From Acidimicrobiia bacterium (GTDB lineage Bacteria > Actinomycetota > Acidimicrobiia > Spongiisociales > UBA5794): a stretch of 5,304 nt of DNA. The notes under the pieces are model-generated. The model saw only the letters and a list, made by a program, of their open reading frames with translations. It did not search any database and had not been told where the DNA came from. The stretch is taken from assembly GCA_013001485.1 (NCBI GenBank), contig JABDMN010000168.1:1-5304 (forward strand), in the 5' to 3' direction. A program made the translations under genes and the position numbers. Below, piece after piece: positions 1-5,304 of this stretch (positions are counted from its first letter, which is position 1; each line of letters starts with the position of its first letter).

Positions 1-1
1 G

Positions 2-451
2 GCTTCCGTCGCGGGACTCTTCTTCGTCGGAGGCTTGCACCAGCGGTTAGCCGGTCAGGTCTCGTCTGCAGGAGCGTGGGCGGCACTGGCGGGAGGTATC
101 GGGACAGTCATTGCTGTGCTGGCGGGAAGCGCGATCATGGAAGCGGCTGCGACAGTGGACTCCCTGGCCGGTGATCCGCAGGTGGCTAAGGCACTCTGGC
201 TCCTTGAGCATGGATTCTTCAACGCTTTGGTCGGGCCACCTCTGATCGTGTTCACGCTCGGCATCAGCACGGTGGCAATCAAACACGGAGACCCGCCGCG
301 ATGGGTCGGCTGGATGGGCGTGGTATCTGCCGCTGGTCTCACGCTGAATATCGCACTCGGACTGGGGTCGCTGGCCGTCGTAGGCTTCGTCTGGGTTCTG
401 GTGCTGGCAATCGTCGTCACGATCAGCTCGCCTCGCGAACAACACTCCTGA
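2..451 (+). CDS. Polytopic membrane protein, 5' partial (C-terminal 149 residues)
   Basis: The frame is open to the left edge, so the start lies outside the window; a TTG at 35 is in frame but has no clear ribosome binding site and lies within a hydrophobic segment. The visible 149 residues hold a truncated membrane segment (about 1-11) and four more hydrophobic stretches at about 24-48, 69-91, 101-118 and 122-142. The tail is short and polar, ending SSPREQHS. A short charged loop (KHGDPPRW) joins the third and fourth segments and is probably cytoplasmic by the positive-inside rule. No catalytic motif or recognised family signature is visible. The layout loosely resembles small polytopic proteins of the DUF4386 kind, but that is a weak impression. 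It is convergent with the DM13 gene, so it is not part of the - strand gene group. The reading frame is well supported; the function is unknown. Confidence 0.75.
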   Translation, partial: ASVAGLFFVGGLHQRLAGQVSSAGAWAALAGGIGTVIAVLAGSAIMEAAATVDSLAGDPQVAKALWLLEHGFFNALVGPPLIVFTLGISTVAIKHGDPPRWVGWMGVVSAAGLTLNIALGLGSLAVVGFVWVLVLAIVVTISSPREQHS

Positions 452-670
452 ATTCGCTGGTCGGCAGGCCTTGAGTCGAGAGGCAGTTGATCGACCTAAC
501 CGCTCGAAGCAACAGCTCTCTCGCGCCTTCGCGAGCCTGGCGAGCGGGCTCATCCTTCACGATCCTCATGCCGAGCCGACCCCTGAGCCGAAGTTGGAGC
601 GTGCTCAACCCGGGTGATTCCGTCTCGAATCCTCGCTCGAATGAGCCTCCGCTCCGCCCCGACTCGCTTG
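452..670. other. Convergent intergenic region
   Basis: These 219 bp separate the 3' ends of the + strand membrane protein and the - strand DM13 gene. No promoter is expected here and none was seen. The region contains a short GC-rich hairpin (520-535), a CCCGGG-centred 8-bp palindrome (608-615), and two copies of CTCGAAT (624-630 and 636-642), the second within a small GCTC-GAAT-GAGC stem. Open frames cross it, but none has a convincing start, ribosome binding site or recognisable protein. Confidence 0.6.
520..535. terminator. Possible bidirectional hairpin terminator
   Basis: CTCGCG and CGCGAG form a perfect 6-bp GC-rich stem around a CCTT tetraloop, between two convergent genes where transcription must end from both sides. 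There is no T-run on either side, so it is not a classical intrinsic terminator. In high-GC actinobacteria such hairpins are often the only visible candidate. Termination may instead be Rho-dependent. Confidence 0.3.
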
Positions 671-1516
671 TTAGAGGTCGATCGTGGCGCCGACGAACTC
701 GACGCTGAATGCCTCGCACCACACGAGCGCTGTGTACGAGCCCGGAGCGAGTTCCGTTCCAGATGGCAGCTCGTACGTTTGGTCGCCGATGTTGCCCTTG
801 AGCGGGCCGAGATGGATCGAGCCCTCTGGCAGCGACGCCTGGTCCGGTCCCGGCACCAGGTATACCTCGAGGTCGGGGCCGTTCTGAATGTCGAAGTTCT
901 CGAATCGGAGAAGCAGCGACCCGTCAGGATTCTGGAACAGGCCGGCGTCGCCGGTCCCTGTGTGGCCGGCGAGGCCGACGAACTGTCCGGCCCCAAGGAG
1001 CACGGGTCCGCTGGGCTCGGGAGGAGGCGGTGGTTCCTCATCGGTCGTTGATGGCTCGTCGACTGCCGAGCCGGTCTCTGAGTCGGCATCGGCAGGCGGC
1101 GCCGTCGTTGTCGGAGTGTCGTCGGTCGTGCCGAGCTGCTCGGAGATCGACGTTGAGAAGGCGTCCTCGACGACGTCGTCAACGAAGTACGGCGAGATCA
1201 ACCACCAGTTGACGACCAGGAACGGCACGACGAGGACGATGATGCGTGCGATCGGCGGTACCCGGAACCAGAGCATGGCGACGAGGGCGAGTGCGGCGAG
1301 GACCGTTCCGCCGAACGTGAACAGCAGAGTCCGCTCGTTCTCGAATGGGGCTTCGAGGATCTTCGGCTCGATGACGACCAGAGCCAGGAGAACCACAGCG
1401 ATCACGGCGGCGACGATGATTTCGAGGCGCGTGATGCGGCTAATCAGCTCCCGCACGGAGAATCCGCTGGGGCCACCGTCGGGGTCGGTTTTGATAGGAG
1501 TTGATGTCGTGGTCAT
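671..1516 (-). CDS. Membrane-anchored DM13-domain protein (putative electron-transfer domain)
   Basis: A 281-aa protein if started at the ATG at 1516. Three membrane helices lie at about 32-49, 64-84 and 89-107. An acidic Pro/Thr/Glu-rich linker (about 113-170, with a run of five Pro) follows, then a C-terminal DM13 domain (about 174-281). DM13 hallmarks visible are the GAGQF opening, GLAGHTGTGDA, LRFENFDIQNGPDLEVYL, HLGPLKGNIGDQTYELP and the late VWCEAF with Cys267. The family is proposed to act in electron transfer through this Cys. Positive charges at the N-terminus and in the loop between helices 2 and 3 put the N-terminus inside and the DM13 domain outside. A GTG at 1579 would add 21 residues, but it has only a weak upstream GAG and overlaps a hairpin, so the ATG is preferred, although that also lacks a Shine-Dalgarno. 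It lies downstream of the YHYH lipoprotein gene on the same strand. Domain call is strong; substrate and partner are unknown. Confidence 0.85.
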   Translation of the reverse strand: MTTTSTPIKTDPDGGPSGFSVRELISRITRLEIIVAAVIAVVLLALVVIEPKILEAPFENERTLLFTFGGTVLAALALVAMLWFRVPPIARIIVLVVPFLVVNWWLISPYFVDDVVEDAFSTSISEQLGTTDDTPTTTAPPADADSETGSAVDEPSTTDEEPPPPPEPSGPVLLGAGQFVGLAGHTGTGDAGLFQNPDGSLLLRFENFDIQNGPDLEVYLVPGPDQASLPEGSIHLGPLKGNIGDQTYELPSGTELAPGSYTALVWCEAFSVEFVGATIDL

Positions 1517-1521
1517 GTGAC

Positions 1522-1551
1522 GAACAAACGGCGCTGTCGCCGGGATTGTTC
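1522..1551 (-). promoter_or_regulatory. Two-part stem-loop just upstream of the DM13 start
   Basis: An outer 6-bp stem (GAACAA 1522-1527 with TTGTTC 1546-1551) encloses an inner 5-bp stem (CGGCG 1529-1533 with CGCCG 1538-1542) with a 4-nt loop. Only an asymmetric 1/3-nt internal loop separates the two stems. In the - strand transcript the structure ends 5 nt before the ATG at 1516, where a Shine-Dalgarno should be and is not. An alternative 5-bp hairpin (1541-1545 with 1550-1554) would compete with it. It could be an attenuator, a translation-blocking structure, an operator, or a terminator of the YHYH gene, since the inner stem is followed by TTTGTT on the - strand. Pairing is seen directly; function is inferred. 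Confidence 0.5.
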
Positions 1552-1578
1552 CCGACGCGCTTCCCGGCGAGCTCGACA

Positions 1579-1595
1579 CTCATCGTCTCGATGAG
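1579..1595 (-). promoter_or_regulatory. Intercistronic 7-bp hairpin after the YHYH gene
   Basis: CTCATCG and CGATGAG form a perfect 7-bp stem with a 3-nt loop, 24 nt downstream of the YHYH stop codon in transcript order. No T-run follows on the - strand, so a classical intrinsic terminator is unlikely. It may stabilise the 3' end of the upstream message or act with the second stem-loop at 1522-1551. It also covers the alternative GTG start of the DM13 gene, which argues against that start. Confidence 0.4.
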
Positions 1596-1619
1596 CCAGT
1601 TGGACTCGCGGAGCCCTAT

Positions 1620-2576
1620 CTAGGGGCCGGGTCTCGACTCGGTGAATTCACCATTGAGGCAGCGAGAGATGAACGGGTAGGCATCTGTCAGGAAATACAC
1701 GTACTGCCCGTCGATTGTCGTGCCGTTGCAGCTATCGAGGTCACCGTTGGCTTCGTCGAAGACCCAGTCGGAGGTGTAGGCCCCGTCTGGGGCAGTGCCG
1801 TCCACGTCGAACGGCTCGCCGCCGGGGAGGCTGAGCTCGCAGTCGGTACCCGCACGCGCCTCGGTGCTGAGCGCGTAGCTCGATTCGTACGCACCCGACT
1901 TCGAGTAGTACATGAGGTACCCGTCGGAGGCGAAGCCGATGTGAACGAGATCCTCGTCAGACTCGTATGCCTCGACGAGGAGCTCGGACACACCGTGGTA
2001 GTGGTACTCCCCGGTGGGTTGCACATGGGCGTTGTTGAAGTCGAGTCCGAGGTCATAGAGATCCTGGAGCGCTTCGACCCGATAGCTCTCGCCAGTTGAG
2101 CAGTCGACGGTCTCGGCAGTCGCCGGTTCGAACTTCACTCCGTTGACCGCAACCCCAGGCGTCCGAGCGTTCGTGGCTGAGCCAGTGAAGGCAGGCTCGG
2201 CGGGAAGCTCCCAGGTGAGGTCCTGTGCCGTGATGGTGTTCGGGTTCCCCGCGTTGGGGAACTCGCCGGTGTTGTGGTCGGGGAGTGCGTTGGTCTCGAT
2301 CGTGCGAGTCGAACCGTCGACGGTGACCGTCACCATGGTGCCGTAGGCCTCGTTCATGAGCTCGTAGGACCCCAGGTAGTCCGATGCGAGGCTCTGTGTT
2401 TCGCTGCCCGGATCGGTGGAACCGCTGGAGGCGTCGCCGCCGGTAGCCGTTGTCGTGGTGGTCGCTGTTGATGTCGTGGTGGTCGCGGCTTCTTCGGCGC
2501 TGTCCGAACAGGCCGCAGCGACCAATGCAAGAGCGACGATCACGGCGACTATGACCCGTGTGTTGGCTCGCTTCAT
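1620..2576 (-). CDS. YHYH-domain lipoprotein
   Basis: A 318-aa exported lipoprotein. Residues 1-22 form a signal peptide (basic start, hydrophobic core) with a lipobox ending VAAAC; Cys23 is the predicted lipidation site. A Thr/Ser/Ala-rich spacer (about 24-62) links the anchor to the folded part. The YHYH domain shows its standard order of motifs: GVAVNGVKFEP (141-151), LGLDFNNAHVQPTGEYHYHG with the name-giving YHYH at 191-194, HIGFASDGYLMYY (212-224), LDSCNG (280-285) and a C-terminal YVYFLTDAYPFISRC (292-306). Four further cysteines (159, 246, 283, 306) could form two disulfides. The family has no firmly established function; the clustered His and Tyr suggest metal binding, which is inference. 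The ATG at 2576 lacks a Shine-Dalgarno and may start a leaderless transcript. The DM13 gene follows after a 103-bp structured gap, so the two are probably co-transcribed. Confidence 0.88.
   Translation of the reverse strand: MKRANTRVIVAVIVALALVAAACSDSAEEAATTTTSTATTTTTATGGDASSGSTDPGSETQSLASDYLGSYELMNEAYGTMVTVTVDGSTRTIETNALPDHNTGEFPNAGNPNTITAQDLTWELPAEPAFTGSATNARTPGVAVNGVKFEPATAETVDCSTGESYRVEALQDLYDLGLDFNNAHVQPTGEYHYHGVSELLVEAYESDEDLVHIGFASDGYLMYYSKSGAYESSYALSTEARAGTDCELSLPGGEPFDVDGTAPDGAYTSDWVFDEANGDLDSCNGTTIDGQYVYFLTDAYPFISRCLNGEFTESRPGP
2451..2486 (-). repeat. 15-bp direct repeat in the lipoprotein linker
   Basis: TGTCGTGGTGGTCGC occurs at 2451-2465 and again at 2472-2486, a 21-bp period. 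In the lipoprotein this is a duplicated seven-residue unit, ATTTTST followed by ATTTTTA, just after the lipidated Cys. Because the period is a multiple of three, gain or loss of a unit would change linker length without breaking the frame. Confidence 0.7.
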
Positions 2577-2583
2577 GGGGGAG

Positions 2584-2589
2584 AACCTA
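2584..2589 (-). promoter_or_regulatory. Possible -10 element of a leaderless promoter for the YHYH gene
   Basis: The - strand hexamer TAGGTT matches the TAnnnT -10 pattern and ends 7 nt before the A of the ATG at 2576. That places the expected transcription start on the start codon itself. This fits the absence of a Shine-Dalgarno and the known frequency of leaderless transcripts in actinobacteria. No good -35 box sits at 16-18 nt. Short hexamers of this kind arise by chance, so this is tentative. Confidence 0.3.
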
Positions 2590-2671
2590 GGCGCCGGTAT
2601 CTCAAAGACGACTGAGCCTCGTGTGAGGAAACGCGAAGAATCGGGGCTTGGAGACCCTCGATTCCCTGGCG

Positions 2672-3541
2672 CTAGCTAGTCGTCCCCTCGCTCATGGTCC
2701 CGCCTGGCGCCGTGTAATGGCTTCCCCGACTCGAGTACGTGGCCGGGAGGTGCATGAACTTGGAGTACGTCCGGATCGTCCACGACACCGGTCCACGGAA
2801 GAAGTAGGCCTCGGGAGCGGCGATGGCGTCGATGTCCTTCTTGTACTTCTCGGCCGTGCCCTTCGTCAGGTGGAACTTCAGCTCGTCGCTGCTGTCGAAC
2901 GTCTCATGGATGATCAGTGCGTCCTCGCCGACCACGTCGTACGCCTCGAACCGAAGCAGACCCTCTTCCATTGTGTAGGCATCGGTGCCCACTCGCTGCC
3001 ACCAGTACTTGAGCTCTTCCAGGTGGCTCTCGGTGTCGGGAAGACACGTCCACTTGGCTGTCACCTGGATGGCTGTCGAAGGGTCGGGCTGTTCATAGTC
3101 CCGCTTCACGTAGCCAAAGAGGTGCTCTCCAAAGGCGGCAGGCACGTTCTTGGCGAGAACAGCTTCCCGGACGCTCTCAGGGATCGCGGTGCCCCTGATG
3201 AGGTGGAGCTCAGGCTTGGCGACCTGCATGAGTGCGCCCATGTGCTTTGTGGCGGTGGTCGAGAAGTAGTGCTCGAGGGCGTCGGCGTCACGGAAGATGT
3301 GGTGCACGAGCACGGCGTCCTCGCCGACGGCGTGGTTGATCTCGGTGGAGAGGACACCTGGGTCGGCTTTGGCACCGCCGTGGATGTCTTCCCACTCGCT
3401 CAGCATTTCCTTCGAGTCGGGCGACTTCCGGAAGAGTCCGCCCTCTCTCGCAGGCACCCACTTCCCGGTGATGCTGATCTCGGTGCCGATCCTCGATGGC
3501 TCAACGAGATGCGGTGGGAGTGGCTCTGATGGCACTGCCAT
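2672..3541 (-). CDS. Two-repeat ABM-like (dimeric alpha/beta barrel) protein
   Basis: A 289-aa soluble protein with no signal peptide or membrane segment. Two related halves are visible. Repeat 1 (about 21-117) starts ISITGKW, continues to VGEDAVLVHHIF and ends LHLIRG. Repeat 2 (about 157-250) starts IQVTAKW, continues to VGEDALIIHETF and ends AYFFRG. The pattern of strand, helix, GEDA strand, helix and final strand fits the antibiotic biosynthesis monooxygenase (ABM) fold, members of which include quinol or polyketide oxygenases, haem-degrading enzymes and proteins of unknown role. A single chain with two repeats could form one barrel by itself. No catalytic set can be assigned by eye. The ATG at 3541 is chosen because GAAAGGA lies 7 nt upstream; longer in-frame starts lack such a site and run into katG. 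It follows katG by 116 bp on the same strand and may share its transcript. A link to oxidant stress rests on position only. Confidence 0.75.
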   Translation of the reverse strand: MAVPSEPLPPHLVEPSRIGTEISITGKWVPAREGGLFRKSPDSKEMLSEWEDIHGGAKADPGVLSTEINHAVGEDAVLVHHIFRDADALEHYFSTTATKHMGALMQVAKPELHLIRGTAIPESVREAVLAKNVPAAFGEHLFGYVKRDYEQPDPSTAIQVTAKWTCLPDTESHLEELKYWWQRVGTDAYTMEEGLLRFEAYDVVGEDALIIHETFDSSDELKFHLTKGTAEKYKKDIDAIAAPEAYFFRGPVSWTIRTYSKFMHLPATYSSRGSHYTAPGGTMSEGTTS

Positions 3542-3548
3542 GGGTTGT

Positions 3549-3554
3549 TCCTTT
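3549..3554 (-). promoter_or_regulatory. Shine-Dalgarno of the ABM-like gene
   Basis: The - strand reads AAAGGA, 7 nt before the ATG at 3541. It is the clearest ribosome binding site in the window. It settles the start of this gene against upstream in-frame alternatives that would overlap the katG 3' end. Confidence 0.8.
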
Positions 3555-3564
3555 CGCCGGGTCT

Positions 3565-3591
3565 TCGGCTCACCCTTGCAGGTGAAGCCGA
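3565..3591 (-). promoter_or_regulatory. Stem-loop in the katG-ABM intercistronic gap
   Basis: TCGGCTCACC (3565-3574) pairs with GGTGAAGCCGA (3581-3591), a 10-bp stem with one bulged A and a 6-nt loop. It lies between the katG stop and the ABM ribosome binding site, about 10 nt before the latter in transcript order. No T-run follows on the - strand. It may stabilise the katG 3' end, partly attenuate readthrough, or serve as an operator. Confidence 0.45.
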
Positions 3592-3633
3592 CTACGTGAA
3601 CCCCCGGTCGACGGGCGCGTGCTCCAGCGGGTA

Positions 3634-3654
3634 CCGGTAGCCGGTAGCCGGTAG
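3634..3654. repeat. Three tandem copies of a 7-bp unit next to the katG stop
   Basis: CCGGTAG is repeated perfectly three times (3634-3640, 3641-3647, 3648-3654), 3 bp from the katG stop codon. The preceding bases (GCGGGTA, 3627-3633) look like a degenerate fourth copy. The period is not a multiple of three, in keeping with a noncoding position. Copy number may vary by slippage. Confidence 0.85.
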
Positions 3655-3657
3655 CCC

Positions 3658-5304
3658 TCAGCCGAGGTCGAATCGGTCGTTCTCCATGACATTGACCCAT
3701 CCGGAGACGAAGGCGTCGAGGAAGAGATCGCCGCCTCCGGCAGCGCTGTACTCCTCGGCGATCGCCCGGAGCTGGCTGTTCGAACCGAACACTAGGTCCG
3801 CACGGGTTCCCGTCCACTTCGGCTCGCCAGAAACCCGGTCTCGGCCTTCGAAGGTGTCCTGGGCCTCGCCGACCGCCGTCCACGTCACGTCCATGTCGAG
3901 CAGGTTGACGAAGAAGTCGTTGGTGAGTTGGCCAGGACGGTCGGTGAACACGCCGTGACCGTGGTCGTCGACGTTGGCGCCGAGCACCCGGAGACCGCCA
4001 ACGAGCGCACTCATCTGCGGTGCCGACAGGTTCAACATGAACGCCTTGTCGATGAGCAGGTCCTCCGCTGGGACGCTGCCCTGCTTGGCGACGTAGTTGC
4101 GGAACCCGTCCGCCTGCGGCTCGAGATGACCAAACGACTCGACGTCGGTGTTGTCCTGGTCGGCGTCGGAGCGGCCCGGCGTGAAGGGAACGTTCACGTT
4201 GTGGCCGGCAGCCTTCGCTGCCGCCTCGACCGCAGCCGATCCGCCAAGGACGATCAGATCCGCCAGCGACACCTGGGCTCCGCCCTTGGCGTTGAAATCG
4301 CTCTGGATCTCTTCGAGCTTGGAGACGACCGCGCCAACGCCAGACCGGACGTTCACGTCCCAGCCACGCTGTGGCTCGAGGCGGATCCGGGCGCCGTTGG
4401 CGCCTCCGCGGAAGTCGGTGCGCCGGTACGTCGACGCCGAAGCCCAGGCCGTCTTGACCAGTTGCTCGGTCGTGAGGCCAGAGTCCAGGATCGTCGACTT
4501 CAGCTCGGCGATCTCGGCGGCACCGATCACGTCACCTTCGAGCGTCGGGACGTTGTCCTGCCAGACCAGCTTCTCGTCCGGGACCTGTGGGCCCACGTAG
4601 CGAACGGCCGGGCCCATGTCGCGGTGCAGCAGCTTGAACCATGCACGGGCAAAGGCGTCGGCGAGCTGGTCGGGGTTCTCGTGGAACCGCTTCGAGATCT
4701 CCAGATAGGCCGGGTCGGTGATCATCGCCATGTCTGCAGTCGACATCGTCGGCGGGTTCATCTGCCCCTCGACGTGGGCGTCGGGGACCATGAAGCCGTC
4801 CTTCACCTCACGCGGCTGCCACTGCTTGGCGCCAGCGGGTGACTCGACGACCTCCCACTCGTGACCGAAGAGAGTCTCCAGGTACATGTTGTCCCACTTC
4901 GTGGGGGTTGGTGTCCAGGCGCCTTCCAGCCCCGAGGTCATGGTGTCCTCTGCGAGGCCCTTGCCCTTCTTCGTGGCCCATCCGAAGCCCTGCTCACCAA
5001 GTCCGGCACCCTCTGGCTCGGGTCCGACCACGTCGGGTGTGGCGTTTCCGTGCATCTTGCCGAACGTGTGGCCACCCACCGTGAGGGCGACCGTTTCCTC
5101 GTCGTTCATGGCCATGCGGGCGAACGTCTCGCGGACGTCGCGAGCAGAACCCAGGGCATCAGGGATGCCGTTCGGGCCCTCGGGGTTCACGTAGATGAGG
5201 CCCATCTGGACGGCAGCAAGAGGATTGGCGAGCTCCCTGTCACCGCTGTAGCGCTGGTCGCCGAGCCATTCGTTTTCGGGCCCCCAGTAGATGTCGTCTT
5301 CAGG
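3658..5304 (-). CDS. katG: Catalase-peroxidase KatG, 5' partial (C-terminal 548 residues)
   Basis: A bifunctional haem enzyme that breaks down hydrogen peroxide by catalase and peroxidase activity in the cytoplasm. The frame is open at the right edge. The fragment begins [13 protein letters not shown], and by alignment from memory its residue 1 matches about residue 192 of M. tuberculosis KatG. The N-terminal part with the distal Arg/Trp/His and the Trp of the Met-Tyr-Trp crosslink is therefore outside. Visible here are the crosslink Tyr38 ([13 protein letters not shown]) and Met64 (RMAMND), proximal haem ligand His79 (GGHTFG), proximal Trp130 and Asp191, the Ser124 equivalent of Ser315, and mobile Arg228 (HRDMGP). 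The spacings Tyr38-Met64 (26) and Tyr38-His79 (41) match the family exactly. The C-terminal peroxidase-like domain (about 241-548) is complete and ends DRFDLG. The usual Thr after GGHTFGK is Met84 here. The 7-bp repeat follows the stop, and the ABM-like gene lies downstream. Any FurA or OxyR control would be off the window. Confidence 0.97.
   Translation of the reverse strand, partial: PEDDIYWGPENEWLGDQRYSGDRELANPLAAVQMGLIYVNPEGPNGIPDALGSARDVRETFARMAMNDEETVALTVGGHTFGKMHGNATPDVVGPEPEGAGLGEQGFGWATKKGKGLAEDTMTSGLEGAWTPTPTKWDNMYLETLFGHEWEVVESPAGAKQWQPREVKDGFMVPDAHVEGQMNPPTMSTADMAMITDPAYLEISKRFHENPDQLADAFARAWFKLLHRDMGPAVRYVGPQVPDEKLVWQDNVPTLEGDVIGAAEIAELKSTILDSGLTTEQLVKTAWASASTYRRTDFRGGANGARIRLEPQRGWDVNVRSGVGAVVSKLEEIQSDFNAKGGAQVSLADLIVLGGSAAVEAAAKAAGHNVNVPFTPGRSDADQDNTDVESFGHLEPQADGFRNYVAKQGSVPAEDLLIDKAFMLNLSAPQMSALVGGLRVLGANVDDHGHGVFTDRPGQLTNDFFVNLLDMDVTWTAVGEAQDTFEGRDRVSGEPKWTGTRADLVFGSNSQLRAIAEEYSAAGGGDLFLDAFVSGWVNVMENDRFDLG

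Noticed and set aside
423..722. 99-codon - strand frame spanning the convergent gap
   Set aside because: It overlaps both flanking genes' 3' ends, lacks a ribosome binding site, has mixed third-position composition and encodes an Arg-rich sequence of no recognised family. A degraded gene remnant cannot be excluded.
888..1520. 210-codon open frame on the + strand opposite the DM13 gene
   Set aside because: The translation is rich in Ser, Thr and Arg with no domain pattern, while the - strand shows transmembrane helices and a DM13 domain.
1517..1579. GTG start adding 21 residues to the DM13 protein
   Set aside because: It overlaps a hairpin, has only a weak GAG upstream, and the added residues (SSSPGSASG and following) show no feature. 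It is kept as an alternative because the ATG also lacks a Shine-Dalgarno.
2613..2627. CCTC-GTGT-GAGG mini-hairpin between the ABM-like and YHYH genes as a terminator
   Set aside because: The stem is only 4 bp with no T-run, well within chance for this composition.
2644..2671. ECF-sigma-like GGGAAT/CGATT pair upstream of the YHYH gene
   Set aside because: The match to a GGAAC...CGTC type promoter is loose and would leave an untranslated leader without a Shine-Dalgarno.
2648..3529. 293-codon open frame on the + strand opposite the ABM-like gene
   Set aside because: The - strand gene has a strong ribosome binding site and two homologous repeats; the + strand translation is low-complexity and has no such support.
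3542..3883. N-terminal extension of the ABM-like gene by 114 codons
   Set aside because: It would run through the katG 3' end in another frame, and the extension is Arg/Pro-rich shadow sequence. The Shine-Dalgarno at 3549-3554 places the start at 3541.
3928..4842. Long open frame (304 codons) on the + strand antisense to katG
   Set aside because: The - strand frame is an unmistakable KatG with conserved residues throughout; the + strand frame is a by-product of GC-rich codon use and its translation resembles no protein.

Overview
The window is high-GC, densely coding bacterial DNA. It suggests an actinobacterium, possibly an uncultured Acidimicrobiia relative. The grounds are strong G/C preference at third codon positions, a KatG close to actinobacterial catalase-peroxidases, and a lipoprotein whose lipobox Cys is followed by a long Thr/Ser linker. 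The lineage is inferred from style and no search was run. There are no RNA genes, insertion sequences, CRISPR arrays or phage features.

Layout: (1) Up to 451 on the + strand is the C-terminal part of a polytopic membrane protein that enters from the left edge. (2) 452-670 is a 219-bp convergent gap with one short GC-rich hairpin. (3) Everything from 671 to the right edge is on the - strand. In transcription order (right to left) it holds: the C-terminal three quarters of a catalase-peroxidase, KatG (5304-3658); a 116-bp gap with a 7-bp triplicated repeat, a hairpin and a clear Shine-Dalgarno; a 289-aa protein built from two ABM-like (dimeric alpha/beta barrel) repeats (3541-2672); a 95-bp gap with a possible leaderless promoter; a YHYH-domain lipoprotein (2576-1620); a 103-bp gap with two stem-loops; and a three-TM membrane protein with an extracytoplasmic DM13 domain (1516-671).

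Functional reading: KatG removes hydrogen peroxide in the cytoplasm, and the ABM-repeat protein downstream may be co-transcribed with it. The next two genes encode surface proteins. One is a lipid-anchored YHYH protein with a His-rich motif and four extra cysteines. The other is a membrane-anchored DM13 protein, from a family proposed to act in electron transfer through a conserved Cys, which is present here. The YHYH-DM13 pair is the most interesting part of the window: it may be a small envelope redox or metal-handling module next to a peroxide-defence gene. The structured RNA between the two genes, ending 5 nt before the DM13 ATG, suggests their expression is uncoupled or regulated. The functional link is inference; the domains and structures are read from the sequence.
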